Source: Skeletonema tropicum
Lineage: Eukaryota; Bacillariophyta; Thalassiosirophyceae; Thalassiosirales; Thalassiosiraceae
DNA length: 64,000 bases
NCBI GenBank assembly: GCA_037178625.1
Contig: CM074137.1
Location: 558,001-622,000, forward strand
Direction: 5' to 3'
Under the pieces are notes generated by a model. That model worked only from the letters and a program-made list of their open reading frames with translations, made no database searches and was not told the DNA's origin. Below, piece after piece: positions 33,001 through 43,853 of the stretch. The first letter of the stretch is position 1. Each line of letters opens with the position of its first letter. The position numbers and the translations under genes are program-made.

Positions 33001-33123
33001 CCAAAATATAATTTTGGCCATTGTGGCCCAAAGCTAGAGCATTTCACTAACAAAAAAAATTGAAAAAAGGCTCCGGTTCCAAAAAACGAAGATTTTGGCG
33101 CGGCGCACGGCCTTTATGATCAT
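30046..33123. mobile_element. 3.1-kb palindromic element with arms of about 1 kb
   Basis: The left arm (about 30046-31090) and right arm (about 32195-33123) are inverted copies with frequent differences. The outermost shared blocks are ATAAAGGCCGTGCGC, TTTTTTGGAACCGGAGCC and TTGTTAGTGAAATGCTCTAG; the innermost is GGGAGCTTGGAG then GAGCAACCACT. The left arm has about 100 extra bases near 30200-30380. The centre (31091-32194) is single copy without a convincing ORF. A right-arm frame at 32503-32889 (128 aa) has a stop-broken counterpart in the left arm. Long arms point to a Foldback- or MULE-type non-autonomous element. I see no sure target duplication. The element fills the divergent promoter between the plastid protein and the importin genes. 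Confidence 0.75.
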
Positions 33124-33150
33124 CCACCACAAAAACAAAAATCCGAAAAA

Positions 33151-36100
33151 TTGATGTCCGCCATGAATCATCAGCCGCTACACTCCCAGGTGCAAGCATC
33201 GCTGCAATGCATCACATCCTCAACCTCACAGCCTCAGTCCATTCGTCAAGCTCAAGAAACTCTACTCGCTCTCGAGACTGATCACGCCGACGAATACGTA
33301 AACTGTCTCTTAACCTTGATTGGCACCACATCATCATCATCATCATCATCGGTGCTGGAAAATAATGCAGCAAGCACATTACGTCTATCAGCAATACTTT
33401 CACTCAAGGCTGCTATATCTCGTCGCTGGAAGGATCGTGGGTGTGGACGGGCTGGTCAAGACAACAACACGAATAAATATCTGAGTGAACATGTCAAGCA
33501 GTTGGTGCGAGTGTCGATTGTAAATTTAGTCATCGCTGGTGGTGGTGGTGGTCGGCACGACAATCACAACAACAATAATGATGATACTATTGGCATCAGT
33601 TTCATTACAAACATCAACGAACTAACTACTCAGCAATTAGAACTTCTACAAGATCGTCAACTACAACATAATGCAGCATCACTCCTCTCCAAGATAGGAC
33701 GATTGGACCTCCCACTCAAATTCCATGAATTGATTCCTACCCTCGTTGAGACCATCCAACAATCTCAAGAGGTCATTGTATCAACAACCACCACAGCAGC
33801 GACTGCTGCTGCTACTACTATTACTGCTTCTGCTGCACAAACACGAACATTATTTCAATTGGTACAATACAACGCAATGAATGCATTTGAAGCAACCTTA
33901 TCCGAAATAAGTACACAGCGGTTACTGGTGGGTAAAAAGTATCGACATTCGATAGCACTGCAATATTTGGGGAGTATTGTTGAATATGGATTTGTCCCAT
34001 CGTTGAATCATCTACAGACGTCATTATTATCATTGAACAATACTACTACTGCTGTGGATGAGAATGAGAGTTTGTGGATTGTTGTACAGTATGCGACATT
34101 GAATTCACGTGTCGTTTGCCACATGTTGAATTCATCACTGTCAAAATTAGTCGAAGATGCCACAGCGGTGATGGTGGTGGATCATGTATTGACGTTGAGT
34201 CACAAGTTCCTTTTGGAGTGGCTTGTACGAATGATTGTCGAACAGAATAACACTACTGCATCATCCACCACCACCACCCCACTACTTGTCAGGGCAATGA
34301 AGGAGTTGCTTCATGTTCATTGTGACATGATTGTAGAGATACAAAGCTCTCATGCTGCATCATTCATTCGATATTTGGAACCATTTCTCAGTTTGTTTCA
34401 TTCTTCTTTGATGGCCATGGTGGAGAAACGGACATGTTCGAATGGGTTTGTTGTCAGCTTTTTGACGTTTTTGGGCAATGTGGCTGGAACTGCGCAATAT
34501 TCGGAGGATGTTGCTGCAGCGAACATTGTATGGGTGAATTTCTTCAATCCTCAAATCATCACTACAATGTCGCATGTGTTATTGCATCTTTTCAACATTC
34601 AAGAAGAAGAAGAAGGTGGTGATAATGACAATGATGACACTGATAGCCATCAATGGAAAGATGATCCTGAAGCATTCTTTCAATGGGAGTTGCAACGATC
34701 GAGTGATGAAGATGTAGGATCGGCAGCACAAAATTTGTTTCTGGCTCTCGTAGAATCAAAGTTTCCGGCTGATGATTATTCCACGATACAGAGCGGAGAG
34801 AAGGTGTTGTTGCCGTGGTTGATTGACTTATTGGGGAATGTAGCCTCGCAGCGACTAGCGGTGGAGATAGAGGGGGGCATCTCCACAAATAATATTGATG
34901 TCGAGATTATACGGCAGGCCATGCCTTTGGTTGATGCATGTCAGTCATCAGTAACTCAACCGGGATCGATTGAAGATGCGTTTATCATGCAATGGGATGC
35001 AATTTATACAGCAGCAGGATTGGCTGGTGCAATGTTAGAGGGGGGGCATTCGGGATTTAACTTTGGATCATGGTTTGAGAATTGTCTAGGGCCAAATTTG
35101 ACACTTTTGCTGCAGCAGAGTGGATCTGTGCAGCAGCAGCATCACAGGAAGTTGCCTATTCTCCAACGACGAATTGTGTGGCTCGTGTCTTGCAATGCAC
35201 ATCAGGTCAACATCTCATCGCAACTCAATCCACTTGGTATGGCTGTCACGGCTCTTTCTCGACCTGATGATGATATTTGCCTCCGTCTCACTGCAGTGCA
35301 AGCTGTGGATGCGTTACTTCCTTACTGTGAAGAAACTCCACAGCTGCTCCATTCAATTACCGAGGCATCGATCCCTGCTTTATTTCGACTAACCAATGAT
35401 TGTGACGAGGTAGAATCTCGATCATCCTGTCTTGACCTACTCTCAAATATCATTACATATGTGTCGTGTACTGGTGGATTGCTATCGACAGAACTGCTCA
35501 ACAGCATTGTTGCTCCTCTGTCCACGATATGGGAGAATGCTGATGGTCAAAACTTGCTATTGAGACGAAACGTATTGTCGATAATAGCATGTGTGGCGTC
35601 ATTTGTCGGCCCAGACGAAGCTGCAGCACTTTATCCGTTAGCACTGCCCTTGATTGATGATAGCTTTGGGAGAGAAGAGAATGTATTCCTGGTGGATGAA
35701 GCTTTGAAGATTTGGTGGGTGTTCCTCCAATTATTGAAAGGGTATGATCCATTGCTAGGCAAGTTGTACCTTCGTGCACCTGCGTTGAGCAAGGATTTGG
35801 AGCATGTCAAGTAAGTTCAATTGTGTTGGGTGATTTATTTAATTGCTTGGCCGGCTTTTCACTTCGCTAAACTTTCTCCACATTCATATCTCATGATAAT
35901 TCAGAGTATTGATGCGAATCACAGAGTACTACATCATTATTGGTAGAGAAGGTTTCCTCAATGAACACGCAACAACAATTCAAACTGTACTTTGCAACAC
36001 AGTAGGAGAGGTGTCACCACTGGGTACTGCTTACGTTGGTTTAGTGCTAGAGGGTTTGCTGCGGCTATTCCCTAAAGAAGGAGGTAAACTGTTGGATTCT

Positions 36101-36739
36101 TGTGGTATAACGGACAAGTTTTTGGAAGCCTGTGCAAACAACTATTTTTGCATAGACTCATGCGACCCAGATCGAGTGATTGTTATATACATGACTGCTT
36201 TGGCACGAATTGCTTCGGCTGACGAAGACCTCCTCCAGAGCAAGCTGCCACTATCTCTGAAAGTGGGGACATTTGGACATTCTCAATTGGTGGATCTGTA
36301 TGTCAAAAGATTTCAAGTAGCTGGAAATGGAGCTCATGGTTTGTTGTTTCAGACATTGTGGGCAATGCTCCTGATCTCCTTTTACCCGCCATCGCACACT
36401 ATCACACTTACCACTTCTGTTCTTGAAAAGGCAAACGAGATTTTCGGTGCTTTTGTGTACTTGCTCAAGAATGTGACTGTTGATGGATCGAATCTCCTTT
36501 CCTATGAGGTTGAATATGATGATGACGAAGAAATGATTGACAGGGATACGCGCGCCTACGACGCTTTGCTACAAGAACAAACAGCATGCGACAAGGCACA
36601 ATCTTCAGACTTCCGTCACAAACTCACAGAGAAGCTCAATGGTCTTGGTGTTGCGCTGGGTAATGATGAGTACGGCCGATTTTTGAGTACGCTCGATAGT
36701 GCTATGCTACAGCAATTACAAGAAAGCCTTGCCAATTGA
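33151..36739 (+). CDS. Importin-11-like karyopherin (importin beta family), two exons
   Basis: Exon 1 is 33151-35810 and exon 2 is 35905-36739. The 94-bp intron is GTAAGT...CAG and phase 2, giving about 1164 aa. The N-terminus follows the importin-beta pattern (AQETLLALETDHADEYV; NNAASTLRLSAILSLKAAIS; RRWKD) and the second HEAT pair (ASLLSKIGRLDLPLKFHELI, PTLVETIQQSQ) is closest to importin-11/Kap120. The rest is helical HEAT repeats with Ser/Thr-rich and acidic loops, and an acidic insert near EVEYDDDEEMIDRDTRAYD. It would carry cargo through nuclear pores under Ran-GTP control, so it is a functional partner of the RanBP1 gene at 8.8-10 kb. It starts only 28 bp downstream of the palindromic element and overlaps nothing. 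Its stop is 23 bp from the stop of the next gene on the other strand. Confidence 0.85.
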
Positions 36740-36762
36740 CGTTTGATGATTTATTTAGATGT

Positions 36763-37632
36763 TTAGATTATCATGTTCGCCTCTTGTGACTCTGGGGAAA
36801 GGGAGACCTCAACTGATCGATGTCCTCCTCGTTTTTGGCAAAAGTATTCTCCCATTTTTCTCAGCCCTCTCATTATCAATGAGCGGAACTGCATCATCGC
36901 TGTGAGCATTGCCATGAAAATATAACCTGAACCCAAAGATGAACCCGAAATATGCATTTGTCTCCATACTGCAGCCGGATATGCTATTGACGCTCCAAGC
37001 AGGAGGCACGAAATGAATTCTCTCGAGAACGAAACGACTTTTTGGGGTGTCGCCGATTGCTTGCATTGTTGTGACAAGCAACTTGAAACAGCTAGAACGA
37101 TGAAGGAAATCAATGCCAAAGTGCTTGCTATCAAAAGTATCATGATCACAATCATTCCTGCATATGCAAATACTCGAACTTGACTTTTGTCACGCATGTT
37201 ATCATCGTCCCCAACGACGGTGGCCAATCCTTGTGACAACGAGTTCAATGTCACTATGATGAAGTTTTCTCCCTCCATTGGGTAAGGATCTTGCATGGCA
37301 GGGTCGCTATTTCCAGCATTTTGTATTTCAGCCATCTTTCCTTCAATCATTATCTTTTGCTCTCCGCAAATTCCACCAAGACATTGAAATAAATTCACGT
37401 CCAACGACAGCTCTTCCGCCCCGACTTCGATTGATCCATTGTTCGCATTCAACTCCAGCTTTTGTACATGGTATTGCAAGTGAGCAAATGGAAGAAAATA
37501 AACGGCTGTAATGATTATGAATGGGAAGAGTAGATTCAAAAGGGCGAAGTTGAACTCCATGCGCTTTCTCAACATTATTTCCTCGAGGTTGCTTTCCTGC
37601 TGCTGCTGTATTTCGGTTTCGGTCATCTTCAT
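36763..37632 (-). CDS. Four-transmembrane protein of unknown function
   Basis: 289 aa, single exon. A short cytosolic start (MKMTETEIQQQQ) leads to TM1 (FALLNLLFPFIIITAVYFL). A large loop follows with two Cys (QCLGGICGE). TM2 is VFAYAGMIVIMILLIASTLA running into LISFIVLAV. TM3 is near FISCLLLGASIAYPAAVW and TM4 near IFMAMLTAMMQF. The tail is basic then Ser-rich. The layout, with a large first extracellular loop holding a GxC pair, recalls tetraspan/claudin-like proteins, but no signature confirms it. It is convergent with the importin gene. Confidence 0.7.
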   Translation of the reverse strand: MKMTETEIQQQQESNLEEIMLRKRMEFNFALLNLLFPFIIITAVYFLPFAHLQYHVQKLELNANNGSIEVGAEELSLDVNLFQCLGGICGEQKIMIEGKMAEIQNAGNSDPAMQDPYPMEGENFIIVTLNSLSQGLATVVGDDDNMRDKSQVRVFAYAGMIVIMILLIASTLALISFIVLAVSSCLSQQCKQSATPQKVVSFSREFISCLLLGASIAYPAAVWRQMHISGSSLGSGYIFMAMLTAMMQFRSLIMRGLRKMGEYFCQKRGGHRSVEVSLSPESQEANMII

Positions 37633-37894
37633 AGAATGCTAACGTACACGTACGCAGTGTTGTAGCGAAGCTCCTTGCCATAAACTGCAACAACAATAAG
37701 TTCAAGTACGATATCTTTACGAGAGGACAGGAATAATAAATTAAGTGGATCCAAGTTATTTTAAAATTTTATACATCGTACCATATACATATGGTATCCG
37801 GCATGAACGTAACATCGCAAGCTTTACTATCCTCTACATCGAACATATTGGATTGCAGAGGCTCTTGATATAACAGGCACTGACTAAGCATTGT

Positions 37895-38016
37895 TACGAG
37901 AGAGTCCAGGTGAAAATGGTCACGATTTCATGACAGAGTGGAAGTGGATCCTCGGGCCTTAAGCAAATGGCTTTGGTTTACCTATTTATAGGTGCGATCA
38001 TTTTGATTTGCTTCCA
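37895..38016 (+). pseudogene. Decayed copy of the 5' end of the 39.86-kb gene
   Basis: AAGCAAATGGCTTTGGTTTA and the bases around it, including GTCACGATTTCATGACA and GTGCGATCATTTTGATTTGC, match the start of the gene at 39863 (start Met through the TM segment) and its upstream AGAGTGTTCAGGT region. The frame is broken by a CATGA change right after the start, and the match stops near 38016. Confidence 0.75.
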
Positions 38017-38724
38017 GATGACGTCCCAAAGAGAACAACAATCCCAATCTCGCATCGGCATCAAATTCAAATAATGTGAATGTGGACAGTAAAAGTAGTT
38101 GCTCTTCGTTGCATGCTATAATTATACTTACATACTCTCTCTCTCTCTAGAGGAGTAATTGAAATTGTCATCATAAAAGTTTGCACGCACGAGAAAGCAC
38201 ACAAAACCTTCTCCCATGTCATGGACACATAAAAATTTGTTCAGTGATCGAACTAATTCCAACGTTGAGAGGTGTTGATCGGGTGTTTATCGCAGAAAGC
38301 GATCTGATCCCAAGCCGATGAAGAACTGTTGTTGTTCTTTGAGAGTTTACTAAGGGGGCTGGACACTGCTACTTTTACAATCAGCAGCTCGGGTGTGTTG
38401 GCACGTCATGTTGACATGATGTGGCACGCCATCACCCTTCTTTCAGGACAATGGTGTTTTTGATTGCTCTCCCGCCCGCCCACGCGCGCCTCCTTCCATT
38501 TTCAGTTCGGCATCTACTTAATTATCGAAAGTTACTCAACCATCTCTTCTTGCCACCCTATCAAACAAGCAAGTAATCCAACAAGTTTGTAAGTTGTGTT
38601 GCACAGAAGTAGCCGTTTCCCGTTTCTGTCGTCCAATTCAAGTTCAATCCCAGCTCCAAACGAATCTACAGATCTATCTCTCTTTAGTACTGCATACTTA
38701 CAACCTACTTCTATCGTGGCCAAC
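38017..38724. other. Non-coding stretch upstream of the first duplicate
   Basis: The last ~120 bp (from AGAAGTAGCCGTTTCCCGTT near 38605) match the region upstream of the second duplicate (about 41949), so the duplication includes promoter sequence. A short CT run lies near 38140-38152. Nothing else seen. Confidence 0.55.
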
Positions 38725-39651
38725 ATGAAGATGAAGAGTAGCAATGGATGCTTCAACACAGTCATCTTCAACGATGAAGAGATTGAACATCGACAAAACA
38801 AGACGTCTACTCCTTTGGAATGCTGCTTTGCTTTGCCAGAGTGTTTTTCACCCGACGACGTTAATGCGGGTGATCTTTCACCCGACGACGTCGATCACTT
38901 GCTCCCGACGACGGCTGCAGAGCAGCAACAGCAAGAGAAAGGTGTAGACGTTCATCTCGTAGAGGAAGACTTTCCTGTCGACTTCAATAGAGCTTTTGGT
39001 TTGACGGAAAACGATGAAGCACAAGGTAGTATGGATCAAACAACAACTCCTCCCAAAGCCAAAGTTGTTTCGCCATACAAGTTGAATAGGAGTAAATCAT
39101 CGCCCACGAGTGTTATTTCCCCTAGCGTCTATGATACTCCTACGAAGCTGGAGCAGCGACATCGTGCAATGTGTCGGTCAAGAATGACTAGTCGAGCGAT
39201 GGGATCATACAATAAAAGTGACCCATATGATAAGATCCTGAACGATAATGATCATTCCAATCACGACGCTGGTTCAGTTTCCAAAAGGCCTAGTTTCCTC
39301 ACTCCTAAGCCCAAGGGGATCCTACGAAACAAACAAGATAATGCTCTCGACAGATATCTCAAGCCGAAAGTGCTCAAGAGGAGCAGAAGTGAAGGACACA
39401 GCGTACAATTCCGGACCAACTGGATTTATTACGTTGAAAACGAGAAGGTAAACACAACTGTAATGCAAACACCGTCTGATCTTCAACTCTTGGGAAAGGT
39501 CTGTAACAAGAAAGATAGCAGGATGAAGAAGGGACTACAATGTCCAGAGCTGGGCCCTACTTCTCCAGCCCAACCACAGAGGAGTACAATACAGAAAACC
39601 GATTGGTGGTGGTGGTGGACAAGCTTTCCTTTCTGCCTCTGTTCTCTCTAG
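38725..39651 (+). CDS. Unknown diatom protein, first of a tandem pair
   Basis: 308 aa from the ATG at 38725; the frame upstream has no ATG. It starts MKMKSSNGCFNTVIFNDEE, then HRQNK.STPLECCFALPE, FSPDDV and DFNRAFGLTEN, a Ser-rich basic middle, and KPKGILRNKQDNALDRY before a basic end. Compared with its paralogue at 42092 it lacks about 100 residues between SRAMG and YNxSxPYDxI. The last part (from LQLLGKVCNKKDSRMKK, ending WWWWWTSFPFCLCSL) is in a different frame from the paralogue's annotated end, so one of the two has a small indel near 39470. No known domain; Ser/basic composition suggests a regulatory or nuclear protein. Confidence 0.65.
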   Translation: MKMKSSNGCFNTVIFNDEEIEHRQNKTSTPLECCFALPECFSPDDVNAGDLSPDDVDHLLPTTAAEQQQQEKGVDVHLVEEDFPVDFNRAFGLTENDEAQGSMDQTTTPPKAKVVSPYKLNRSKSSPTSVISPSVYDTPTKLEQRHRAMCRSRMTSRAMGSYNKSDPYDKILNDNDHSNHDAGSVSKRPSFLTPKPKGILRNKQDNALDRYLKPKVLKRSRSEGHSVQFRTNWIYYVENEKVNTTVMQTPSDLQLLGKVCNKKDSRMKKGLQCPELGPTSPAQPQRSTIQKTDWWWWWTSFPFCLCSL

Positions 39652-39862
39652 AGAAAGTGGAAGAGCTATTTACGATAGCTGTCTTTAGCTTCTTTTGAAC
39701 AGTAGCAATATTAAAAATTTTAATTTTATACGATCTACTGTCGACTTCTACATTCGTTCATTCGATTTCGAGTGCTTTCGACACTTCGATAGAATTTCCG
39801 TAAACAAATAGCTTTGGCTTAAGTGTGCCACCTACATTGTTGAGAGTGTTCAGGTAGTGAAG

Positions 39863-40660
39863 ATGGTAACTATTTCACGACAAAGAAGTGGATCCACGGG
39901 CCGTAAGCAAATGGCTTTGGTTTACCTATTGATAGGTACGATCATTCTGTTTTCCTTCAATGCTTTCACCGTGCCTGATGACAATCTTCAGAACAATAAG
40001 TTGAGGGGGGTTCCAAAGCGAAATTTGGATGAAGTTGGTAGCATTGAATTGGATGTCGACAATGCCATTCTCGCAGCGGCAGCTGCAAATTCAAATGACG
40101 GACAGCTCACTACTACCGCCGCATTGGAGGTCAATTACAATAATAAAATCGACGCTGAGGAAAGTAGCATTGCAACAACAAGCAGTAGCCCTACAGAAGC
40201 GAACATGGCCACCACCACTGCAGCAACAGTAGCTGCAGCAACTACTACAATTACAACAGCTACCACCATCCCTATTCGCGATATGATTCACAAGCGAAGT
40301 CAAGAAGTGAAGCAACTCCTATTGGACCAATTTTCAGGCAGCAGCAATTCTCCACCCAACCCCCGTTATCATCAATCGCTACACACGAAAAAGAAGATAG
40401 CTCCGAATACTTCATGTTCTCAGGATGATGCATTCGTTGGAATCCCAATCGATAACGGTAAGCAGCATCATCCTTGGGTACCAAACTCTCCTGGAGGATA
40501 CCCTCGTGAGGCTCTCATTAAATGGAAGAACGCTTTCAATGCAGCAATGAAACGAATCCGTGAAGAGGCATCTGGTGGCGATGTGTTGCGTGAGTTTGCC
40601 GAGGCAGAAGTGAAGCAGTTGCGTAAATTGCGCCATTCACTGTTTTGCAAGAGAGAATGA
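39863..40660 (+). CDS. Type II membrane protein of unknown function
   Basis: 265 aa. The ATG at 39863 is chosen over an in-frame GTG six bases upstream. A short basic start (MVTISRQRSGSTGRKQM) leads to one TM helix (ALVYLLIGTIILFSFNAF). A long Thr/Ala/Ser-rich, probably O-glycosylated, lumenal stalk follows, then a compact C-terminal domain with one Cys (NTSCSQDDAFVGI), WVPNSPGGYP and a basic helix ending RKLRHSLFCKRE. Family unknown. A broken copy of its 5' end lies at 37895, so this gene and the neighbouring unknown gene were duplicated together. Confidence 0.65.
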   Translation: MVTISRQRSGSTGRKQMALVYLLIGTIILFSFNAFTVPDDNLQNNKLRGVPKRNLDEVGSIELDVDNAILAAAAANSNDGQLTTTAALEVNYNNKIDAEESSIATTSSSPTEANMATTTAATVAAATTTITTATTIPIRDMIHKRSQEVKQLLLDQFSGSSNSPPNPRYHQSLHTKKKIAPNTSCSQDDAFVGIPIDNGKQHHPWVPNSPGGYPREALIKWKNAFNAAMKRIREEASGGDVLREFAEAEVKQLRKLRHSLFCKRE

Positions 40661-40744
40661 TAGAATGAGTGGACATGATGTTTACCGTTTGTAGTGTGCA
40701 ATTGGATAGTATTTCTCTTACCCGTGGATGTATAACTGATAGCG

Positions 40745-41618
40745 CTAGCTGCTAGAGTAAGAAGTAAATAGATTCCAGGTGCCGTTCCTCTTCAGTGTTG
40801 CTGCCTTGTCCCTCTGAGGACTCTTAGTAGCATCCACAGCAGCCTGGTCGCCACGAAGAGCTGCCGCAAAATCTTCTTTGGTAATCATTCCCTCTCTAAA
40901 ATACAACCTAAGAGAGACTAGTGAAGCATCACATCCAAGATTAGCGGCTATGATCCAATGCCTCACCGCTCTCTCGTGCATGCCACGTCCACTCTCGTAT
41001 TGGCCAAGATTGTGCCTTGCAAAAGGATCGCCACCAATTGCAGCCTGTTCCCAATGGTATATCATCTTCTTTTCATCCTTCTCAACACCTTGCTGCCCTG
41101 ATTGATACAAAAGTGCTAAAATGTAATGAGCACCAATATTGCCCAATGCAGCTGCCTTTGATGGGAAAACGAAAGCGCTCCTGTAATTCCCCTCACTGAC
41201 GCACATGCCACCCATTTGGCACAAAGTATCCGGGTCATTCGCCTTCACTCTTTTCATCAAATGATTCATGCGATCTTCAGGGCCTTTGGCACGAGACTAC
41301 GACAGAATGCACACTTCTGTTCGAGGTTGGTTGCTCTCCAACTCGCGCATCTGATTAGTATAAACTTACAACCGTCACAAACCAATTTGCTGCAACATTC
41401 CATCATATGGTAGACTGTTCTCGACCAATCGGCAACGGCAGGCAACAGATTGAACAATCGTCATAGCTTTCTTTCGGGTTGTTTGAATAGTAGCTCGTCA
41501 CGTACTTCAGCCGCGAGATGACAAGCGGTGCATAATGTATAATGTCTTCAACTTCAATTGAATGAACCTCATCGTTTCCAGCGATGCCGATGCCACACGA
41601 AGAACAACTTCTTAGCAT
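40745..41618 (-). CDS. RING-finger/Sel1-repeat protein, broken by two single-base shifts
   Basis: Three frames in order on the minus strand read as one protein. The first (41618 to about 41430) has MLRSCSSCGIG and DDCSICCLPLP. The second (to about 41275) has MMECCSKLVCDGC and QKCAFCRSLVP. These complete a RING-like C3HC4 finger of the type that opens diatom Sel1 proteins. The third (41269-40745, 174 aa) holds Sel1 repeats: ALGNIGAHYILALLYQSGQQ, DEKKMIYHWEQAAIGGDPFA and RHWIIAANLGCDASLVSL, then KEDFAAALRGDQAAVDATKS. Each junction needs one added base (TCTACC near 41415; AAAGGC near 41285). The family is probably involved in ubiquitin ligation or protein assembly. It is either a pseudogene or a sequence error. 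Confidence 0.75.
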
Positions 41619-42091
41619 CTTATCATGTTCCTCTTCTACAGCTTACATGTAACAGATAATATCCTAACTCGTACTCTCCCGTACTTATGAAGGGCCAGTG
41701 CATACAAGCAAGGGCCGGTTAGTTTATTACAGGATGACATCACTACTTCTTCTCTTGATTGACATCATCATCTTCAATTTTTCATGAAAGCTTGAATGCA
41801 TGACCGATGACCGCTGCGAACCAGATGCGACACAAGAAACAAAAAATAACCACAAGCTTGATTGACTTTCTTCCATCAAATGACGCGTTGGACCATGAAG
41901 AATGAGGAAACGACCGCACACAAGACCAAAGTTGGTGTTCGTTCAGAAAGTAGCCGTTTCCCGTTCCTGTCGGCCGTTTCAAATTCATATCTACTAACTG
42001 TTACACATAATTATTTATCATAATTACGTACTTGATCTTGATCTCTCTGGCGAGGACATCTACCTATCTTACAATACCTATCATTACCAAC

Positions 42092-43228
42092 ATGAAGAGT
42101 GGCAGCGGATGCTTCAACGCAGTCATCTTCAACGATGGGGAGATTGTGCACCGACAAAACAAGATGTCTACTCCTTTGGAATGCTGCTTCGCTTTGCCAG
42201 AGTATTTTTCACCCGACGATTTCGATGACGCGCTCCCGACAGCGGCTGTAGATGCAGAGCAGCAGCAACAGCAAGACAATCAAGTCGAAGAAGAGGAAAG
42301 CAAATCCGCATTTGACTTTCCTGTCGACTTTTGTAGAGCTTTTGGTTTGACGGAAAACGGCGGCGCAGGTACGGATGATCAAACAAGAACTCCTCCCAAA
42401 GCATCATACAAGAAGATGCATAATAATTCTTCGCCCACAAGTGTTATTCCAAGCGTTCATGATTATGATGATGATGATGCTACAAAACAGCAGCAGCAGC
42501 AACATCGTGCAATTCGGTCAAGAATGAATAGTCGCGCCATGGGTCTGACTTTGAATCCATTCAGTGGCACGGCCAACCGAAAGTCCATCTCCTCCGATGG
42601 ATATTGCATCGGTGATGAATCCAAACTAAATGATTCAATTTCGATCGAGGTCTCCTACGAGGACGCTGCACTTGCAGCCAAGTCACTCGAGGTGGGAGAT
42701 GCTGCCTTCATCTTGAGATCGGATAGTAAATGGACTTATGCCATTGTAATTCATAAAGCCGTCGTACTGGATGGCATGGTAGGTCAAAGCGCCTTGAGAT
42801 TTGAGGTGGGAGCGGATGGTCGTCAGAAGACATTCATGGAGGCGCAATGGGGAAAATATGTTCGTGTGATCAAAACTACAAATAGCACTGTACCTTTGAA
42901 TGAGCAGAATCTATCATACAATGAAAGTGGCCCATACGATGAGATCGAGAACGGTAATGATCATTCCAATCACGACGCTGGTTCAGTTTTCAAAACATCT
43001 AGAAGTAGTGTCAGTCCCAAGCCCAAGGGGATTCTACGGAACAAACAAGATAATGCTCTCGACAGATATCACAAGTCAAAAGTACTCGAGAGGAGCAGAA
43101 GTGAAGGACATAGAATACAATTCCGAACCATCTCGATTGATGACGCTGAAACTGAAACTCTACAGAGCAATCGCCGTCGCATCTTCAACTCTTGGCAAAG
43201 GTCTGTCACAAGAAAGATAGCAGGATGA
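42092..43228 (+). CDS. Unknown diatom protein, second of the tandem pair, with extra domain
   Basis: 378 aa from 42092 (an in-frame ATG at 42032 would add 20 residues, but the first copy starts at the equivalent of 42092). It shares CFNxVIFNDxEI, HRQNK, STPLECCFALPE, DFxRAFGLTEN, KPKGILRNKQDNALDRY and RSRSEGH with the first copy. Between SRAMG and the shared YNESGPYDEI it has about 100 residues absent there, with a compact domain (SYEDAALAAKSLEVGDAAF, WTYAIVIHKAV, LRFEVGADGRQKTFMEAQWG, KYVRVIK). In another frame downstream of its stop the sequence stays open as KKDSRMKKALQ to DESCDIG (stop at about 43341), matching the first copy's end. Confidence 0.65.
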   Translation: MKSGSGCFNAVIFNDGEIVHRQNKMSTPLECCFALPEYFSPDDFDDALPTAAVDAEQQQQQDNQVEEEESKSAFDFPVDFCRAFGLTENGGAGTDDQTRTPPKASYKKMHNNSSPTSVIPSVHDYDDDDATKQQQQQHRAIRSRMNSRAMGLTLNPFSGTANRKSISSDGYCIGDESKLNDSISIEVSYEDAALAAKSLEVGDAAFILRSDSKWTYAIVIHKAVVLDGMVGQSALRFEVGADGRQKTFMEAQWGKYVRVIKTTNSTVPLNEQNLSYNESGPYDEIENGNDHSNHDAGSVFKTSRSSVSPKPKGILRNKQDNALDRYHKSKVLERSRSEGHRIQFRTISIDDAETETLQSNRRRIFNSWQRSVTRKIAG

Positions 43229-43853
43229 AGAAGGCACTACAATCACGGCTACAATGTCCAGATGAGTCCCCTACCTCTCCACCCCCACAGACTACATCAA
43301 CTGAATCGATAATTTGTGTGGATGAGAGCTGCGATATTGGATAGCTACTCTCCAATCTCTCTCAACCACTCTTCTTATGGCAATTCTCGAATGTTGATGA
43401 AGAAGACATAGTTGAGTCTCTCACGATTGAATGTGAGCTGCAGGATGATGAGAAGTTTCATGAGGTCCACATACTTGCAGGTGTGTTGATGTGAAGGCAT
43501 ACTTACCCTCTTTTTGTGTTCGTGTAGAATTTATATTTATTCAATTTGCTTTTGACGGGAGCCTATTTGTACAAATCTGGCACTGTCAAAGAGATCTAAT
43601 TTGTAAAGAACGTATTATCACAACCACAACTACTCTGATACTTATTTTATGCATCAAATCCGCTTGCGTTAGCGTTAGCTGATGGTACTGGTAGAGAAGA
43701 ATTAGATGTCGTCCCGATGCAGACGTTCAAGTTAGACATGAAGGAACACATTCGATTTTTCTCCAGACTTGGAGTGAATAGCTGAACAACTAAAACTCTG
43801 TGATGAGAGTGATTAAACAATGCCAATGTGAATTCACGGGCAGGAGTGAGTTT
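43229..43853. other. 3' region of the second duplicate and non-coding DNA
   Basis: Besides the possible alternative C-terminus up to 43341, a short coding-like stretch (NVDEEDIVESLTIECEL, about 43394-43444) follows before a stop at about 43493. I cannot join it to a gene. The rest shows no feature. Confidence 0.35.

Noticed and set aside
34592..34888. Minus-strand frames within the importin gene
   Set aside because: Antisense shadows of a 2.66-kb coding exon.
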